A program made the position numbers and the translations under genes. The notes under the pieces were generated by a model, which was not told where the DNA came from, ran no database searches, and saw nothing but the letters and a program-made list of their open reading frames with translations. DNA of 64,000 bases, taken from NCBI GenBank assembly GCA_026075535.2, contig AP026546.1:7626001-7690000 (forward strand), in the 5' to 3' direction. This DNA is from Tricholoma matsutake. Lineage: Eukaryota; Basidiomycota; Agaricomycetes; Agaricales; Tricholomataceae. Positions 35,020-46,001 of the stretch are shown one piece after another; positions within the stretch are counted from its first letter, which is position 1; every line of letters starts with the position of its first letter.

Positions 35020-35434
35020 TGTTGAGTGGCTAGGAGATTTTCTGCCATCATCTAAGTGTGATGGGAGTGGCCCATAACCTGTAGAAAACTAAACAAGATC
35101 AAACTCAGTCTCTGTACAAGTGACTGTATTCATGTGTACTGTACCTAGTATAAACAAGATCAAACTATCAGTACAGTAAGTAAAGACTTGCATCTAATTA
35201 TGACAGTACTCACCTCAGTCTCTGTACAAGTGACTGAGGTGGTTGGGTGACTGTCTACTGTATATATAGGTATCATATAATAAAGAAAGGATGAGGTATA
35301 AAGGAAACAATGGTGCACATACAAACACATGCCTCAAAGGGACCTACCAAATATAGCGCACACATAAAAAAATGTGCTGGAAACCATATTCAGTAATACG
35401 GTGTCTGTGTGCACTCACAGTGTGACTCTCAACA
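35020..35434 (-). repeat. Copia B 5' LTR
   Basis: Starts TGTTGAGTGGCTAGG and ends GACTCTCAACA, so the termini are inverted copies. Aligns with 3758-4088. CTCAGTCTCTGTACAAGTGA occurs twice inside (near 35104 and 35214), which explains the extra length over copia A. Confidence 0.78.
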
Positions 35435-36199
35435 TGGGTCAGGGTCTGATGTGAGGTACCTATGCAAAACCCATACCTGTGCCAAGGATTTCACAGGTTT
35501 TTTTGAGGCACTCACATAAATTAATTACCTACTACTCATACATTTGGATGCACAATCAGATAACAGCCTACATAGTAATTTACTCTAACACCCCCTTCAA
35601 GTTGTCAATTGACATGGGCTCAGATGGGTCTCATTGATTAATATACATAGGTGATTGGGTACTATCATTGGTGTTTAGCATGCGTTGAATGATGCAAATA
35701 AGTGCAGAACTCACCCAGAGAGACCCTCTCCTCAACCCCCCCTTTGAGACAAATATCAAAATCATCACTTAACATAGGCTCAGATGGGTCCCATCAGTGG
35801 ATATAGTTAATAGGTCCCATCAGTGGATATAGTTAATAGGGACTATGATAAATTGTTAGCATGCTTTGAATGATATGAATAAGTGCAGAAACCAGCTCAG
35901 TTAGGGGACCTGAAGAAGAACATCAATCAAAATACCTGAGCAAAGCAAGTCTAGTATCAATTTAGTAACAATTGCCATCATGTTTCCCTTGCCCACTTGG
36001 CACTGTCACACTTGTGACATTTTTTTGGACATTCAACAATTTTCATTTAAGAATTGAGATATGACATGGATAGTGGAGTAGTGTGGGCACACCTACTCTG
36101 GTAGTCACATGACTAGGTAGTCAGTAGCAGAGTCACATGTACATAGGATCATCACTACAACTATGTTGTCTTGGGCATAGCTAGAGCCTAGGAGACTCA
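35435..36199 (-). mobile_element. Third copia-like fragment: LTR start and polypurine tract
   Basis: On the minus strand CAACTTGAAGGGGG (polypurine tract) is followed by TGTTAGAGTAAATTAC at about 35590, the standard end of a Copia internal region and start of its 3' LTR. CTCAGATGGGTC words recur near 35610 and 35770. A 27-bp block GTCCCATCAGTGGATATAGT is duplicated near 35785-35840. No coding frame remains. Confidence 0.45.
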
Positions 36200-36204
36200 G
36201 CATG

Positions 36205-36629
36205 TGTAAGGGGACTAGGGGGGTGCCCTGTGTGTTTCTCCTATTTTTTATGTTTGTTCTATATTTTTCCTCACTTCATTTCCTTCTATTCTTCATTTTC
36301 TATGATTTTTCTGGATTTTATTACTAATTTTCCCTTTCTATCATGTTTGTGCATGTTGACAGTTTTATATTTAGAGGCGGAGCACCCTTCTGACATCTAC
36401 CCCTTGGTATGACGTCATTCGGCAGCCTTGATCTGCCTATCTCCACCTTTTCTATTTTTAGGTTATTATTTGATTTTTGTCATCTTCACATATACTGGGC
36501 ATCAGCAAAGGGATCCTTAGAGTTTTCTCTTCAGATTTCCCTTTGCTAGGTGTGTCCCCAATCCCTGTACTATGTAGTATAATTTTAACTTCGGATTTCC
36601 CTTTGCTAGAGGCTTAGGTTGCCCTTATA
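36205..36629 (+). repeat. Gypsy B 5' LTR
   Basis: Starts TGTAAGGGGACTAGG and ends GCCCTTATA; termini TATAAGGG/CCCTTATA are inverted in the 3' copy. It matches 39605-39901 plus 41092-41215 with scattered transitions. Confidence 0.88.
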
Positions 36630-36692
36630 GTAGAAAACTCTCCCCTAAGGCCCGAAATTGTGAATGCACTGCCCAAGATAGGCAGGTAAAGA

Positions 36693-37911
36693 GTGGATGA
36701 TGCTTCCCAAAGCTCCACAGACTCCCTACACACCGTTCCAGACAGTCCCGCCTTTACTGCACTGCCATTTTCGCCAAATGCGCCCCCTAGCGACATGGAC
36801 ACATCAGAGTGCCTCGATGCGCTTGAAAGTGACGTTTCCGGAATACGCGCACAAATTGATTCACTTAAATCTACAATCGAAAACTTTGTTAGGACCCTCC
36901 AGACTAACCCTATGACCAATATTTCCCCCATTGCGACTCCAAGCGCACCCAACAACAATGTACCACCAAACACGCCCACTAAAGAGCGCGCCCAGATCAA
37001 ACTGTCCCCCCACTGAATTTAATGGCGCACGTGCGCAGGGATGTGCATTCCTTAACTCCTGTGAGTTATACATCAGTCTCCAGTTGCATCAATTCATCGA
37101 TGAGGCTGCAAAGATTTATTGGGCCTTCACATACATGAAATCTGAACGCGCCTATCTCTATGTGGACTGTATTCTGTGTCAAACTAAAGAACTCAGTTCT
37201 CTACCTTTCTCCACTTGGGGTGACTTTCAAGCCGAGTTTGTATGCCACTTTTGTCCCCTCAACGAGCACCACTGAGCAGTGACACAACTTGAGTCATCCT
37301 CTTACCACCAGGCACGTCGATCCGTGGATGATTATATCGATGAGTTTAAGGATTTGGTGGACATGGCAGGATATGGGAGTGGGCTACCAGTGGTGGTGAA
37401 GTTCCGACGGGGCCTCAACCAAGAAATACAGGACCAGATTGCACAGATGTTGGAGGGGTGCCCAGCGGATGATGATATCTATGCTTGGTATGAAGCTGCT
37501 TCACTCTGTGATGAGAACCGACTCACAAATGCAGCATTTAATGCTGCATTCCATGCTCCAACTACCACTCATGTGCCCTACACCTTCAATTGAACCCTTC
37601 CCCGCCTTAACCCCATTCCTGTTCATCAAACTCCCACACCAGCTGTCAATGTCCCAGTACCAATGGATGTTGATGCAGCCCGCAGCCGTGCATGTAGGTT
37701 GGATCTCTGCTACCATTGTGGGGAAACTGGGCACAGGGCTGGAGTGTGTCCCCATCGTCAGGATATCTGCATGCTCACCCCCGAGGGGCGAGATGAACTC
37801 CTTCAATACTTGTTGGCGCTTGTAGATGTTGAGGAAGCAAAGGATCAGGTTGCAGAGGAGATCAAGTCAGAAGTTGTAGAGGAGCAGGATTTTTCTATTC
37901 GCAGTGAGTGA
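36693..37911 (+). pseudogene. Gypsy B gag with zinc knuckle
   Basis: The start MDDASQSSTD at 36693 is followed by a low-complexity N-terminus and a capsid region (YMKSERAYLYVD, SVDDYIDEFKDLVDMAGY, VVKFRRGLNQEIQDQI), then a canonical CCHC knuckle CYHCGETGHRAGVC near 37709-37750. A one-base loss in a C run near 37000 shifts the frame. TGA stops at 37273-37275 (EHH*AVTQ) and 37591-37593 (TFN*TLP) sit where arginine is expected. The final stop (37909-37911) overlaps the start of pol in the -1 frame. Confidence 0.85.
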
Positions 37912-39600
37912 ATCGTACGCCCTCACTGCCTGTCCATAACCACTTTGAAGTCTTGTCAGTTGAATCCCTGGAGAATGAATCCATTTCTGTGACTGTTCCC
38001 CACAACGACCCTTCGAAGTTGGCTGAAGACATACCTGCTCTTCCCATCTCTTCCTCTGCTCCACACTCCAAAATTAAATCATGGGAGCGTAAACTACCAT
38101 GCAAATATATTGTTGCATCCACTCCCTCTACACATTCCTTGAACCTAGCAATTGAACTGCAGACGACTGACACTGGACAGATACTCGGTGTCTCTGTGCT
38201 CCTGGACTCTGGTGCGACCGGTCTCTTCATCGATGCCCATCTCGCACAACAACATCACCTAAATACTCACTCAATCTTGCATCCGATACCTGTGTATAAT
38301 GTGGATGGGTCCCCAAATGAAGCTGGTGCCATCCAAGAGGTTGTAGACCTGGTCCTCCATTACAAAGATCATAGTGAGCATGCCCTTTTTGCTGTCACTC
38401 AACTAGGAAAGCAAAAGGTGATTTTGGGCTATTGTGGCTTTGAGACCATAACCCAGAGGTCGACTGGCATACCGGGGAGGTTACCATGAGCCGATGTCCA
38501 TCCCACTGTCGGACTTGTTTCACAGAAGCCAGGCAAGAACATTGTGGACAGAAGGTGGCAATACGATGTACTCAGAAGTGTTGTGCCAAACCCCTGCCTA
38601 TACCTGAAGTGGAGTTGGAAGGGGTTCCTGATCTGATGCCAGACTCGGATGATGATGATGAGGAGCCAGAGGAAGTGGAGGAAGGTGATTGGATCTTCTA
38701 CACTGCGATTCGTCCATCGCATGAGGTGTGTGCTACATTGAACATATCCCAACACCTCACTGAGGCCTTCCACAAAAACAATGCTGCTAAATCCTCTACT
38801 AATTCCTTACTCCCTCATCTCCATGAGTTTGGAGATGTGTTCTCCAAAGAATCGTTTGACTCTCTCCCTGCACGCAAGCCATGGGATCATGGGATCGAAC
38901 TCACCCCTGGTGCAACCCCTTCCTCCTGCAAGGTCTATCCCCTCTCTCCTGAAGAACAACGACAGCTTGACCAGTTCATCGATGAACACCTGGCCTCTGG
39001 ACATATTTCACCATCAAAGTCACCCATGGCCTCTCCCTTTTTCTTTGTCAAGAAGAAGGATGGCTCACTTTGACCGGTTCAAGACTACCAAAGGCTCAAC
39101 AACATCATGGTCAAAAATCACTACCCATTACCTCTCATCTCTGAACTCATGAACCAGCTCTGTGGAGTATGATACTTCACCAAGCTCGACGTCTGTTGGG
39201 GGTACAATAATGTAAGGATAAAGGAGGGAGATGAGTGGAAGGGCCTTTTGTACCAACCATGGTCTTTTTGAACCGCTTGTCATGTTCTTTGGCCTTACTA
39301 ATATCCCTGCCACCTTTCAGACCATGATGAATGACATTTTCCATGACCTCATCCTTGAAGGCGTTGTCTGCATCTATCTCAACGACATCCTTTTGCATCG
39401 AGGAAAACTCCAGTATTTGGTGCATTGAAAGGGTTATGGGTATGAGGAGAACTCATGGGTCGAAGAGTCTGACGTGAATGCCCCTCGGTTAGTCAAGGAA
39501 TTCCACCAATGGCACACTGCTGCACCGCGTCGCATTCAAGTCATGGACTTTGGTCATATGCAATTTCGAATGCATTGGGGCAATGCATCTTAGAGAGGGG
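37908..39600 (+). pseudogene. Gypsy B pol: protease, RT, then chromodomain tail after a deletion
   Basis: The frame opens VNRTPSLPVHNHFEVL, overlapping the gag stop. Protease: LLDSGATGLFIDAHLAQQH. After a frameshift near 38433, the linker DSDDDDEEPEEVEEGD leads into RT (SPSKSPMASPFFFVKKKDGSL, then TGA at 39071 for the expected arginine before PVQDY). Further CpG-type changes are DVCWGYNNV (R to C) and GV*YFTK. The YxDD box reads YLND. Directly after LLHRGKL the sequence becomes QYLVH*KGYGYEENSWVEESDVNAP, the chromodomain tail, so RNase H and integrase are deleted. The tail runs to a TAG near 39590. Confidence 0.87.
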
Positions 39601-39905
39601 GTGATATAAGGGGACTAGGGGGGTGCCCTGTGTGTTTCTCCTATTTTTTATGTTTGTTCTATATTTTTCCTCACTTCATTTCCTTCTATTCTTCATTTTC
39701 TATGATTTTTCCGGATTTTATTACTAATTTTCCCTTTCTATCATGTTTGTGCATGTTGACAGTTTTATATTCAGAGGCGGAGCACCCTTCCGACATCTAC
39801 CCCATGGTATGATGTCATTTGGCAGCCTTGATCTGCCTATCTCTGCCTTTTCTATTTTTAGGTTATTATTTGATTTTTGTCATCTTCACATATACTGGGC
39901 ATTGG

Positions 39906-41087
39906 TGATGATACTCAACCCGGAAACCCAAACAAAACCCACAAAATGGCTTCAGATGGTATAACACGAGTCAGAGGAAGGTTGCGAGGCCCTCTAGATG
40001 TCACCTGTCAGACCGACCATCAAATAGTCATAAAACAACTGCTTGTCGAAGCAGTTCAAGGCTAAAAGAATGTGTTTCGAGACTTTGCGATGATTTTCGA
40101 AATGTCACAATATTTTTCGAAGAGGTTTCGAGGAATTTCGAGTGTGCAGATATGTTCGGACGCAAGATCGGGGGACTAGACAAGTAGTAGAAGTGACGAA
40201 AAGGCTAATCGAGGGAAGCGAGAGCAAAAATAGCATAATGCAAGGAATTTCGAGGAAGTTTAGCATAAAACACCAAACTTCAGACTGAATAAGACTAAAC
40301 TGTACTCTCAAATCACTGTGATCTGGGAGGAAGATGACGACTTTCTTGTTTTTCTTTGTATCTAGTACATCTTTTTATATAAAATAAAGAAAGTACCTAA
40401 AAAGGCTAGAGAACATGAGGCAAACATGTGGAAAACTTGAGGCAAAAGACAATATAAGTATATCAGAACAATAAAGCGAGCCTAGAAGGGGTGAATATAA
40501 CACATGATGAAGAAATAATAAGAAAGAATAGCTAAAACCAGACTGTCCTTGTTATAAATTGAATAAAAGGTCGGAAACTGCTTCGAGTGGATTGTATGCG
40601 TGCACATGTGGTCAAAATGTGTTCGATATATGCGATATAGTGTCCCATGTGTCCAGCATGTGTCTGAAGATCGTTTGAACAAGAAATACTGTGTCCAACG
40701 ATGTTTTTCGAGGTTCAATGTTGTTCAATCACGTTCGATATGATGCTTGATGATGTTTGCGATGCTCGATGATGTTCGATCGCGTTCGATATGATCCTCG
40801 ATGATGCTCAACTGCATTCGACGCTCGATGATGCTCGATGATGTTCGATCATGTTCGATACGATGCTCGACGATATTCGATCGCGTTCAATATGATCCTC
40901 GACGATGTTCAATCGCATTCGATACGATCCTCAATGATGTTCGATTGCGTTTGATACAATGCTCGCACTTGGTAGACTTGGTCAGGAGTGGTCATGCTGC
41001 TTCTGGGACCTCATGCGAGTTATCCGATGTGATTAGAATGTGGTCAAAATGGTGAATCAGCCTTTGAGCCAAGGAGACAACCTATCA
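39906..41087 (-). repeat. Solo LTR of the TR-GAG family inside the gypsy B LTR
   Basis: Starts TGATGATACTCAACC and ends AACCTATCA in plus-strand reading; flanks are TTGG (39902-39905) and TCGG (41088-41091), a 4-bp duplication with one C/T change at a CpG. Sense is minus by comparison with the TATA-bearing orientation. It is more CpG-rich than the other copies and carries a TTCGA minisatellite. Confidence 0.87.
40708..40965. repeat. Minisatellite of GATGATGTTCGATCGCG-type units
   Basis: Units of about 30 bases such as GATGTTCGATCGCGTTCGAT and ACGATGCTCGACGAT recur about eight times with drift. The other three LTR copies have a different, shorter sequence at this place. Confidence 0.75.
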
Positions 41088-41220
41088 TCGGCAAAGGGAT
41101 CCTTAGAGTTTTCTCTTCGGATTTCTCTTTGCTAGGTGTGTCCCCAGTTCCTGTACTATGTAGTTTAGTTTTAACTTTGGATTTCCCTTGGCTAGAGGCT
41201 TAGGTTGCCCTTATAGCATG

Positions 41221-43190
41221 TCTCCATCTTGGTGATGAGAGCATGATTCGACACACTTACAGCTACTTTCATCTATTTTCATCACTCTAGCTTTCCATTC
41301 TTGCGTGCCATGTCAGAACACATAAACTCGCATCTAAGCTCTGCCTTCTAGTTATTGCTCTTGAGTCTCCAGCCCTAGCATCCAGTTCCAGCCACAGAAC
41401 CACAGTCTACTAGTCCCTCAGTCTACCAGTCATACAGAACCAGCACCAGTTATACCAGCATCCAGAACCTAGTACCCAGAACCCAAAAAATGGACATCAT
41501 TAACACTGGAATGGCCTCCCTCAACTTATTGTTCATGACTCCCAAAGAACGTGCTGCACACGATGCAAGCCATGTGCTTAAAAAATTGATAAACTACATC
41601 TTAGAACACCTGGATGACAAACAGTTACCACCAAGCATACAAGATCTATGAAACAAGCCCTTTGCCCATGGTTTTCAGGCAGGCACACAAGCAATGGGGT
41701 GAAGAAGTGGAGGATAGACTAGATGAGGCATACAAGGCAGGAATAACAGACAAATGCAAGCAGTGGAAAGGAAAGCAGACAAACACTGAACCATGTGATG
41801 CACCTACCCTAACTACCACAACTGTCGAGACAGCTGCACAAACCAACCCAGCCCCTGACCATCAATGTGCCACTTTACAAATGGACTCGAGCTCACCAAA
41901 AAGTGCACAGACGGTGCTCAGCATCAATTTCAATATGCAAACTACTACAAAAACTACAGAGGCAGCCATCCAGACCAAAAACGACCTCACTGCCTTCATT
42001 ACTAGCACCCCCTTCCCTGCCAATGCTGCCACATCACTACCATCAACACCAGCACAGCCCCCATCAGTGTTGCCAATACTGTTGATGACAACAACAATGA
42101 CTTTTCCCCCAACATCAAAACTGCTACCAGCCTCTCTGAGTCTCAAAAATGATGGCACACACTGCTGAGTCGACCTACAGCCTCCCTGCAGACTCTACAG
42201 CCCCTCGTCTCTCATCCAGAACTGCCTACTACCACTACCATGGCACAGCCAACAATGGCAATGAAAACTATGTTTAACTACTGCAACCACCTCTGGAATG
42301 ACCACTAGGGCAATGGCTACCTCTCAGATGACGGCTACCACCCCTAAGCTGAATTACCAGGCCCCAAACAATGTACAAGGATGCACTACAGCCCCCCAGA
42401 CTGAGTCACAGGATGACAAGCAGGTGTGCTCATCGAGTCACAGCATCTGCTCGATAGATGAACCCTGCAGGCCCCACTATCCCAAACAACAATCCAGGAG
42501 CCATCCTACACCACCCAGCTCCCCCCAGCTTGTGCCACAGACCCCTGTTGCACACCATGAGCTCACCATGACATCCCATGCGCCCACCAGCTCTGCCACA
42601 TCACAGACAATGCCCCTGGCACCATAGTCCCCAGAAAGACAAACTGCTACCCCCAGATCACCTGTTACATGCCCTGAGCCCACTCCATTGACCACCATGT
42701 CACAGATGACAATGACAAGGTCCCCCTGCTGTCCCACATCACCAACCTCATCCATGGAAGCTCCTTGTCCACCCCCCACTCCCCATTTGCTGCCCATCCA
42801 CCCCAGCTCACCCCAGTTTGACCCTAAACAAGCTGTTTCACTACCACCTGCATCCTACACTCTTGCCACATCATTATTGATGCTGTCCACAACTGTCAAC
42901 ACCCCCCATTCACCATCTGTCACCCCATCACTCCTGGTGCTCGGTTCCAAAACCAGCCGTTTCACCGCCTCCCACATGTTTCAACTGGGCAGAAGACTTG
43001 GAATCCCTCCCCATTCCCCCACCTGCTACACCTGCATCCCCACGAGACCTCTCAGGCCTTTGATCAAACCTCCCAGGTCACCTGTTGTACTGTACAGGAT
43101 CAGAGTACCAAAACTCCCACATCACACAATGACTTGCATGTCAGGCTTCTCAAAGTCCTCTTCCATCCCATCACTTACCCACCTGAGCGC
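41221..43190 (+). pseudogene. Unknown retroelement-like protein, degenerate
   Basis: Plus-strand frames: MDIINTGMASLNLLFM and LLFMTPKERAAHDASHVLKK from about 41491, then IYETSPLPMVFRQAHKQWGEE and EDRLDEAYKAGI (41660-41750), followed by a long Thr/Pro/Ser-rich stretch to 43190. The helical start plus low-complexity tail suggests a retroelement ORF1 or gag-like protein, but I recognise no domain and see no RT. Several TAG/TGA stops interrupt it. TR-GAG begins immediately after. Confidence 0.35.
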
Positions 43191-44326
43191 TGATGATGCT
43201 TGACCTGGAACCCCAAACAAAACCTACTAAATGGCTTTGGATGGTATAACACAAGTTAGAGGAAGGATGCAAGGCCCTCTAGATGTCACCTGTCAGACCA
43301 ACCATCAAATAGTCATAAAAGGACTGCTTGTCAAAGCAATTCAAAGCTAAAAGAATATGTGTCATGGAATTTCAGAGAATTTCGTGGCTAGATCAATGAA
43401 TTCGGAGTGCACAAATATGTTCGGATGCAAGATCAGGGGACTAGACAAGTAATAGAAGCAAAGCAAAGGCGAATCAAGGGAAACGAGAGCGAAAATAGTG
43501 TAATGCAAGGATTTTTGAGGATTTTCAAAGATTTTCAAAGATGTTTAGCATAAAACACCAAACTTCGGACTGAATAAGACTAAACTGTACTCTCATATCA
43601 CTGCGATCTGGGAGGAAGACAATGACAACGACTTTTTCTTTGTATCTAGTACATCCTTTTATATAAAATAAAGAAACTACCTAAAAAGGCTAGAGAACAT
43701 GAGGCAAACATGTGGAAAACTTGAGGCAAAAGACAATAGAAGTATATTAGAACAATAAATCGAGACTAGAAAGGGTGAATATAACACATGATGAGGAAAT
43801 AATAAGAAAGAATAGCTAAAAGCAGACTGTCCTTGTTATAAATTGCATAAAACATTGGAAACTGCTTCGAGTGGATTGTATGTGTGCACATGCAGTCGAA
43901 ATGTGTTCAATATACTCAAGATAGTGTCCCATGTGTCCAGCATGTGTCCGAAGATTGTTCAAATAGAAAATACTGTGTCTGAAGATGTTTTTTGAGGTTC
44001 AAGGTTTTTTGAAGATTTCCGAAGTTTCTTTGGACTTCGTTCATGGCCCGAAATTGGTGCGATATTGCTCGAAACTGGTTCGGAACTCATCGACGATGTT
44101 CCCAGTGTATATTCTGAGCTGTACAAAGGTCGGGGGAATTGTATTACAGTGGCTGAAGGCATGCAAAGATTTTCCAAGCATTTTCATGACTTTGTAAAGG
44201 TTTGTAGAACTTTGGAGGGGTTTGTATGGGTTTGTAGAGCTTTGTAGAGGTCTGTAGAGACTCATAGAGCTTTGACAATGATCATAGATGTGTTCTCTGA
44301 GCTTGAATGACAAGGTAGACCTATCA
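43191..44326 (-). repeat. TR-GAG 3' LTR
   Basis: Plus-strand reading starts TGATGATGCTTGACC and ends GACCTATCA. On the minus strand it follows the polypurine tract directly, which fixes it as the 3' LTR. Confidence 0.85.
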
Positions 44327-44338
44327 TCCTCCCCCTGA
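44327..44338 (-). other. Polypurine tract of the TR-GAG element
   Basis: Reads TCAGGGGGAGGA on the minus strand, immediately before the LTR start TGATAGGTC; the usual primer for plus-strand cDNA. Confidence 0.75.
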
Positions 44339-44578
44339 CTAAAATACTGACCATCCTGGTCAGTCGATCAAACTGCGAAGGCATATCGAATGAGATCAAA
44401 TCAAATCAATGTGAAATGGAGTGTCGAAGCTGAAATGAAAGCCATCGAGGCTAATCAAAGAATGTCGAGCATGATGAAGATGAGTTCAATAAATAGAACA
44501 AAGTCGAAATGAAAAAGACAAGAAAGGAAATAGGCAAATTTGATTGATGTCGATAATGCTAACCATGATTGCAAATTT

Positions 44579-44924
44579 TAGTGTTGCCATGGCTCAGCGG
44601 CATTTTTTTGCTACTTTGGGAAATAAAATAGCTAAAATTCTGAAAATATTTGAGGACCTAGATCACATGATAAGCCGAGGGGTCCTCTGCCAACTCTAAG
44701 CAATCCGACCACCAGTTCCCACATTATGTAAGCAGCTTAAAATGCAGCTTAGCAAGCCACCATCCAAGCCACTTGAATAACATGGGAACCAGTGGTCAGA
44801 TCACTTAGAGTTGGCAGAGGACCCCTTGGCTTATCATGTGATCTAGGTCCTCAAATATTTTCGGAATTTTAGCTATTTTATTTCCCAAAGTAGCAAAAAA
44901 TGTGGCTGAGCCATGGCAACACTA
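44579..44924. mobile_element. Second hAT-type MITE, inside the TR-GAG element
   Basis: 346 bp with inverted arms of about 130 bp; tips TAGTGTTGCCATGGCTCAGC. It shares the first 14 bases of its tip with the MITE at 7541 but not the interior. The flanks (GCAAATTT and AGATTCGC) are not a direct 8-bp duplication, so the ends or flanks have changed. Its TIR supplies the TAG that ends the gag-tail frame at 44922. Confidence 0.8.
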
Positions 44925-46001
44925 AGATTCGCAATAATCGGGTCGAGGGACTGGTTGAATAGAAATTGAAAGAGAAATCAAGGGATTGAAAAGGATGTCA
45001 GGGAAAACCTTGTTGGCAATGGATGTAATAGAAATTTTGGGGATGAGGGGTACACAAGTTTTGAGATGAGGACTATGGATATATGATGGATAGGGAACTT
45101 CAAGCGCTATATTGGACTTCGAGGGCAAATCTGAACATGAAGACAGTGATGAAATACATGAGGGTGAAGGCGATATTGAAATAGATGATGAAGTGGATGA
45201 TGGCACAGACAACAAGATCAAGGATGAAAATATTGGGAGTGGTGAACAGAAAGTCAAGGTTGAAGTGGGCAATGATGGGGATGAATACAATGAAAATATC
45301 AGAGGCAAGATCAAGCTACATTTTGGAGGCAAAAATGGTGTTGGAGGATGAGTTGAAGTCAAAAATGGTAATTTGAATATTTTGTGTTCTTTGGACAATG
45401 TCAAAACTGTCAAAGCTGATATGATTTGTGCAATAGGCAAAGGCGAATTTGTCAAAGATGAAACTGGTGTGAATGATGCGATGGATGAAGGTGAAGCTGG
45501 CGAGACCGATGATGGCAAAATTGATACTAATGAAACAGGTAGAACAGGGTCAATCAAACTCAAAGCTGATGAAGCTGCAACTATCAGAGTGGACTGGACT
45601 GGAACTATCAAAGGTGAAGACAATGAAACTGGTGTGGACATGTGCAATGAAGCTGGAACTATGTGATGAAGACTGCAAGACATGACATGACAATTTTGAA
45701 GTGCAAAAATTTCTTGTTCAAGCGCAAGCTCTTTTTCGAGAGCTAGTTCACATTCAAGTGCTGCAATATGAGCTTCTACATTGTCTGAAATGTGCGAGCT
45801 GTGATGTGTACCATCAAACATTTGGTTCAATGCGGTTGAAGGTGCTATATCAGTGAAGAACAAGGTCGGGTCAGAAATTTCGGACGTGGTTCTGGTCAGA
45901 TGCAAAGCTGCAAAAACTGATGTGAAGTTTGATGTGAAATGTTCGAGAATGTGCAAAGCATCTTTGGAGTTGATCGGAGCACTAGGCAATGATGAATTCA
46001 A
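44922..46001 (-). CDS. TR-GAG gag C-terminal region (Ser/Pro-rich)
   Basis: A 359-codon open frame on the minus strand continuing gag after a frame change near 46000. It begins around NSKDALHILEHFTSNFTSVF, contains a short Glu/Leu coiled coil (ALECELALEKELALEQEIF) and then a long Ser/Pro/Leu-rich region. No zinc knuckle or protease motif is seen, unlike ordinary gypsy gags. The stop lies in the MITE tip. It may be translated as part of gag or be open only by composition. Confidence 0.5.
   Translation of the reverse strand: MNSSLPSAPINSKDALHILEHFTSNFTSVFAALHLTRTTSEISDPTLFFTDIAPSTALNQMFDGTHHSSHISDNVEAHIAALECELALEKELALEQEIFALQNCHVMSCSLHHIVPASLHMSTPVSLSSPLIVPVQSTLIVAASSALSLIDPVLPVSLVSILPSSVSPASPSSIASFTPVSSLTNSPLPIAQIISALTVLTLSKEHKIFKLPFLTSTHPPTPFLPPKCSLILPLIFSLYSSPSLPTSTLTFCSPLPIFSSLILLSVPSSTSSSISISPSPSCISSLSSCSDLPSKSNIALEVPYPSYIHSPHLKTCVPLIPKISITSIANKVFPDILFNPLISLSISIQPVPRPDYCES

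Larger units (their letters stand above)
32966..35434 (-). mobile_element. Ty1/Copia element B, truncated, with T2 inserted in its leader
   Basis: Same family as copia A. The LTR is at 35020-35434, leader at 34942-35019, then the T2 fragment (34212-34941), gag from about 34205 down to 33060 and the start of the protease, which stops at T1 (32965). Integrase, RT and the second LTR are missing. Confidence 0.82.
36205..41215 (+). mobile_element. Ty3/Gypsy element B with both LTRs and an internal deletion
   Basis: LTRs lie at 36205-36629 and 39605-41215 (the latter split by a solo LTR). GCATG flanks the element on both sides (36200-36204 and 41216-41220), a 5-bp target duplication. A polypurine tract AGAGAGGGGG precedes the 3' LTR. 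The internal region codes for gag, protease, part of RT, and a chromodomain tail joined directly to RT by a deletion that removed RNase H and integrase. Confidence 0.88.
39605..41215 (+). repeat. Gypsy B 3' LTR, split by a solo LTR
   Basis: The left part is 39605-39901, the right part 41092-41215; together they equal the 5' LTR. The break falls in TACTGGGCAT|CAGCAAAGG of the intact copy. Confidence 0.9.

Noticed and set aside
44922..46001. A 359-codon open frame as a free-standing host gene
   Set aside because: It continues the gag capsid after a frame change, lies between the LTRs of one element and ends in a MITE tip, so it is annotated as gag tail.
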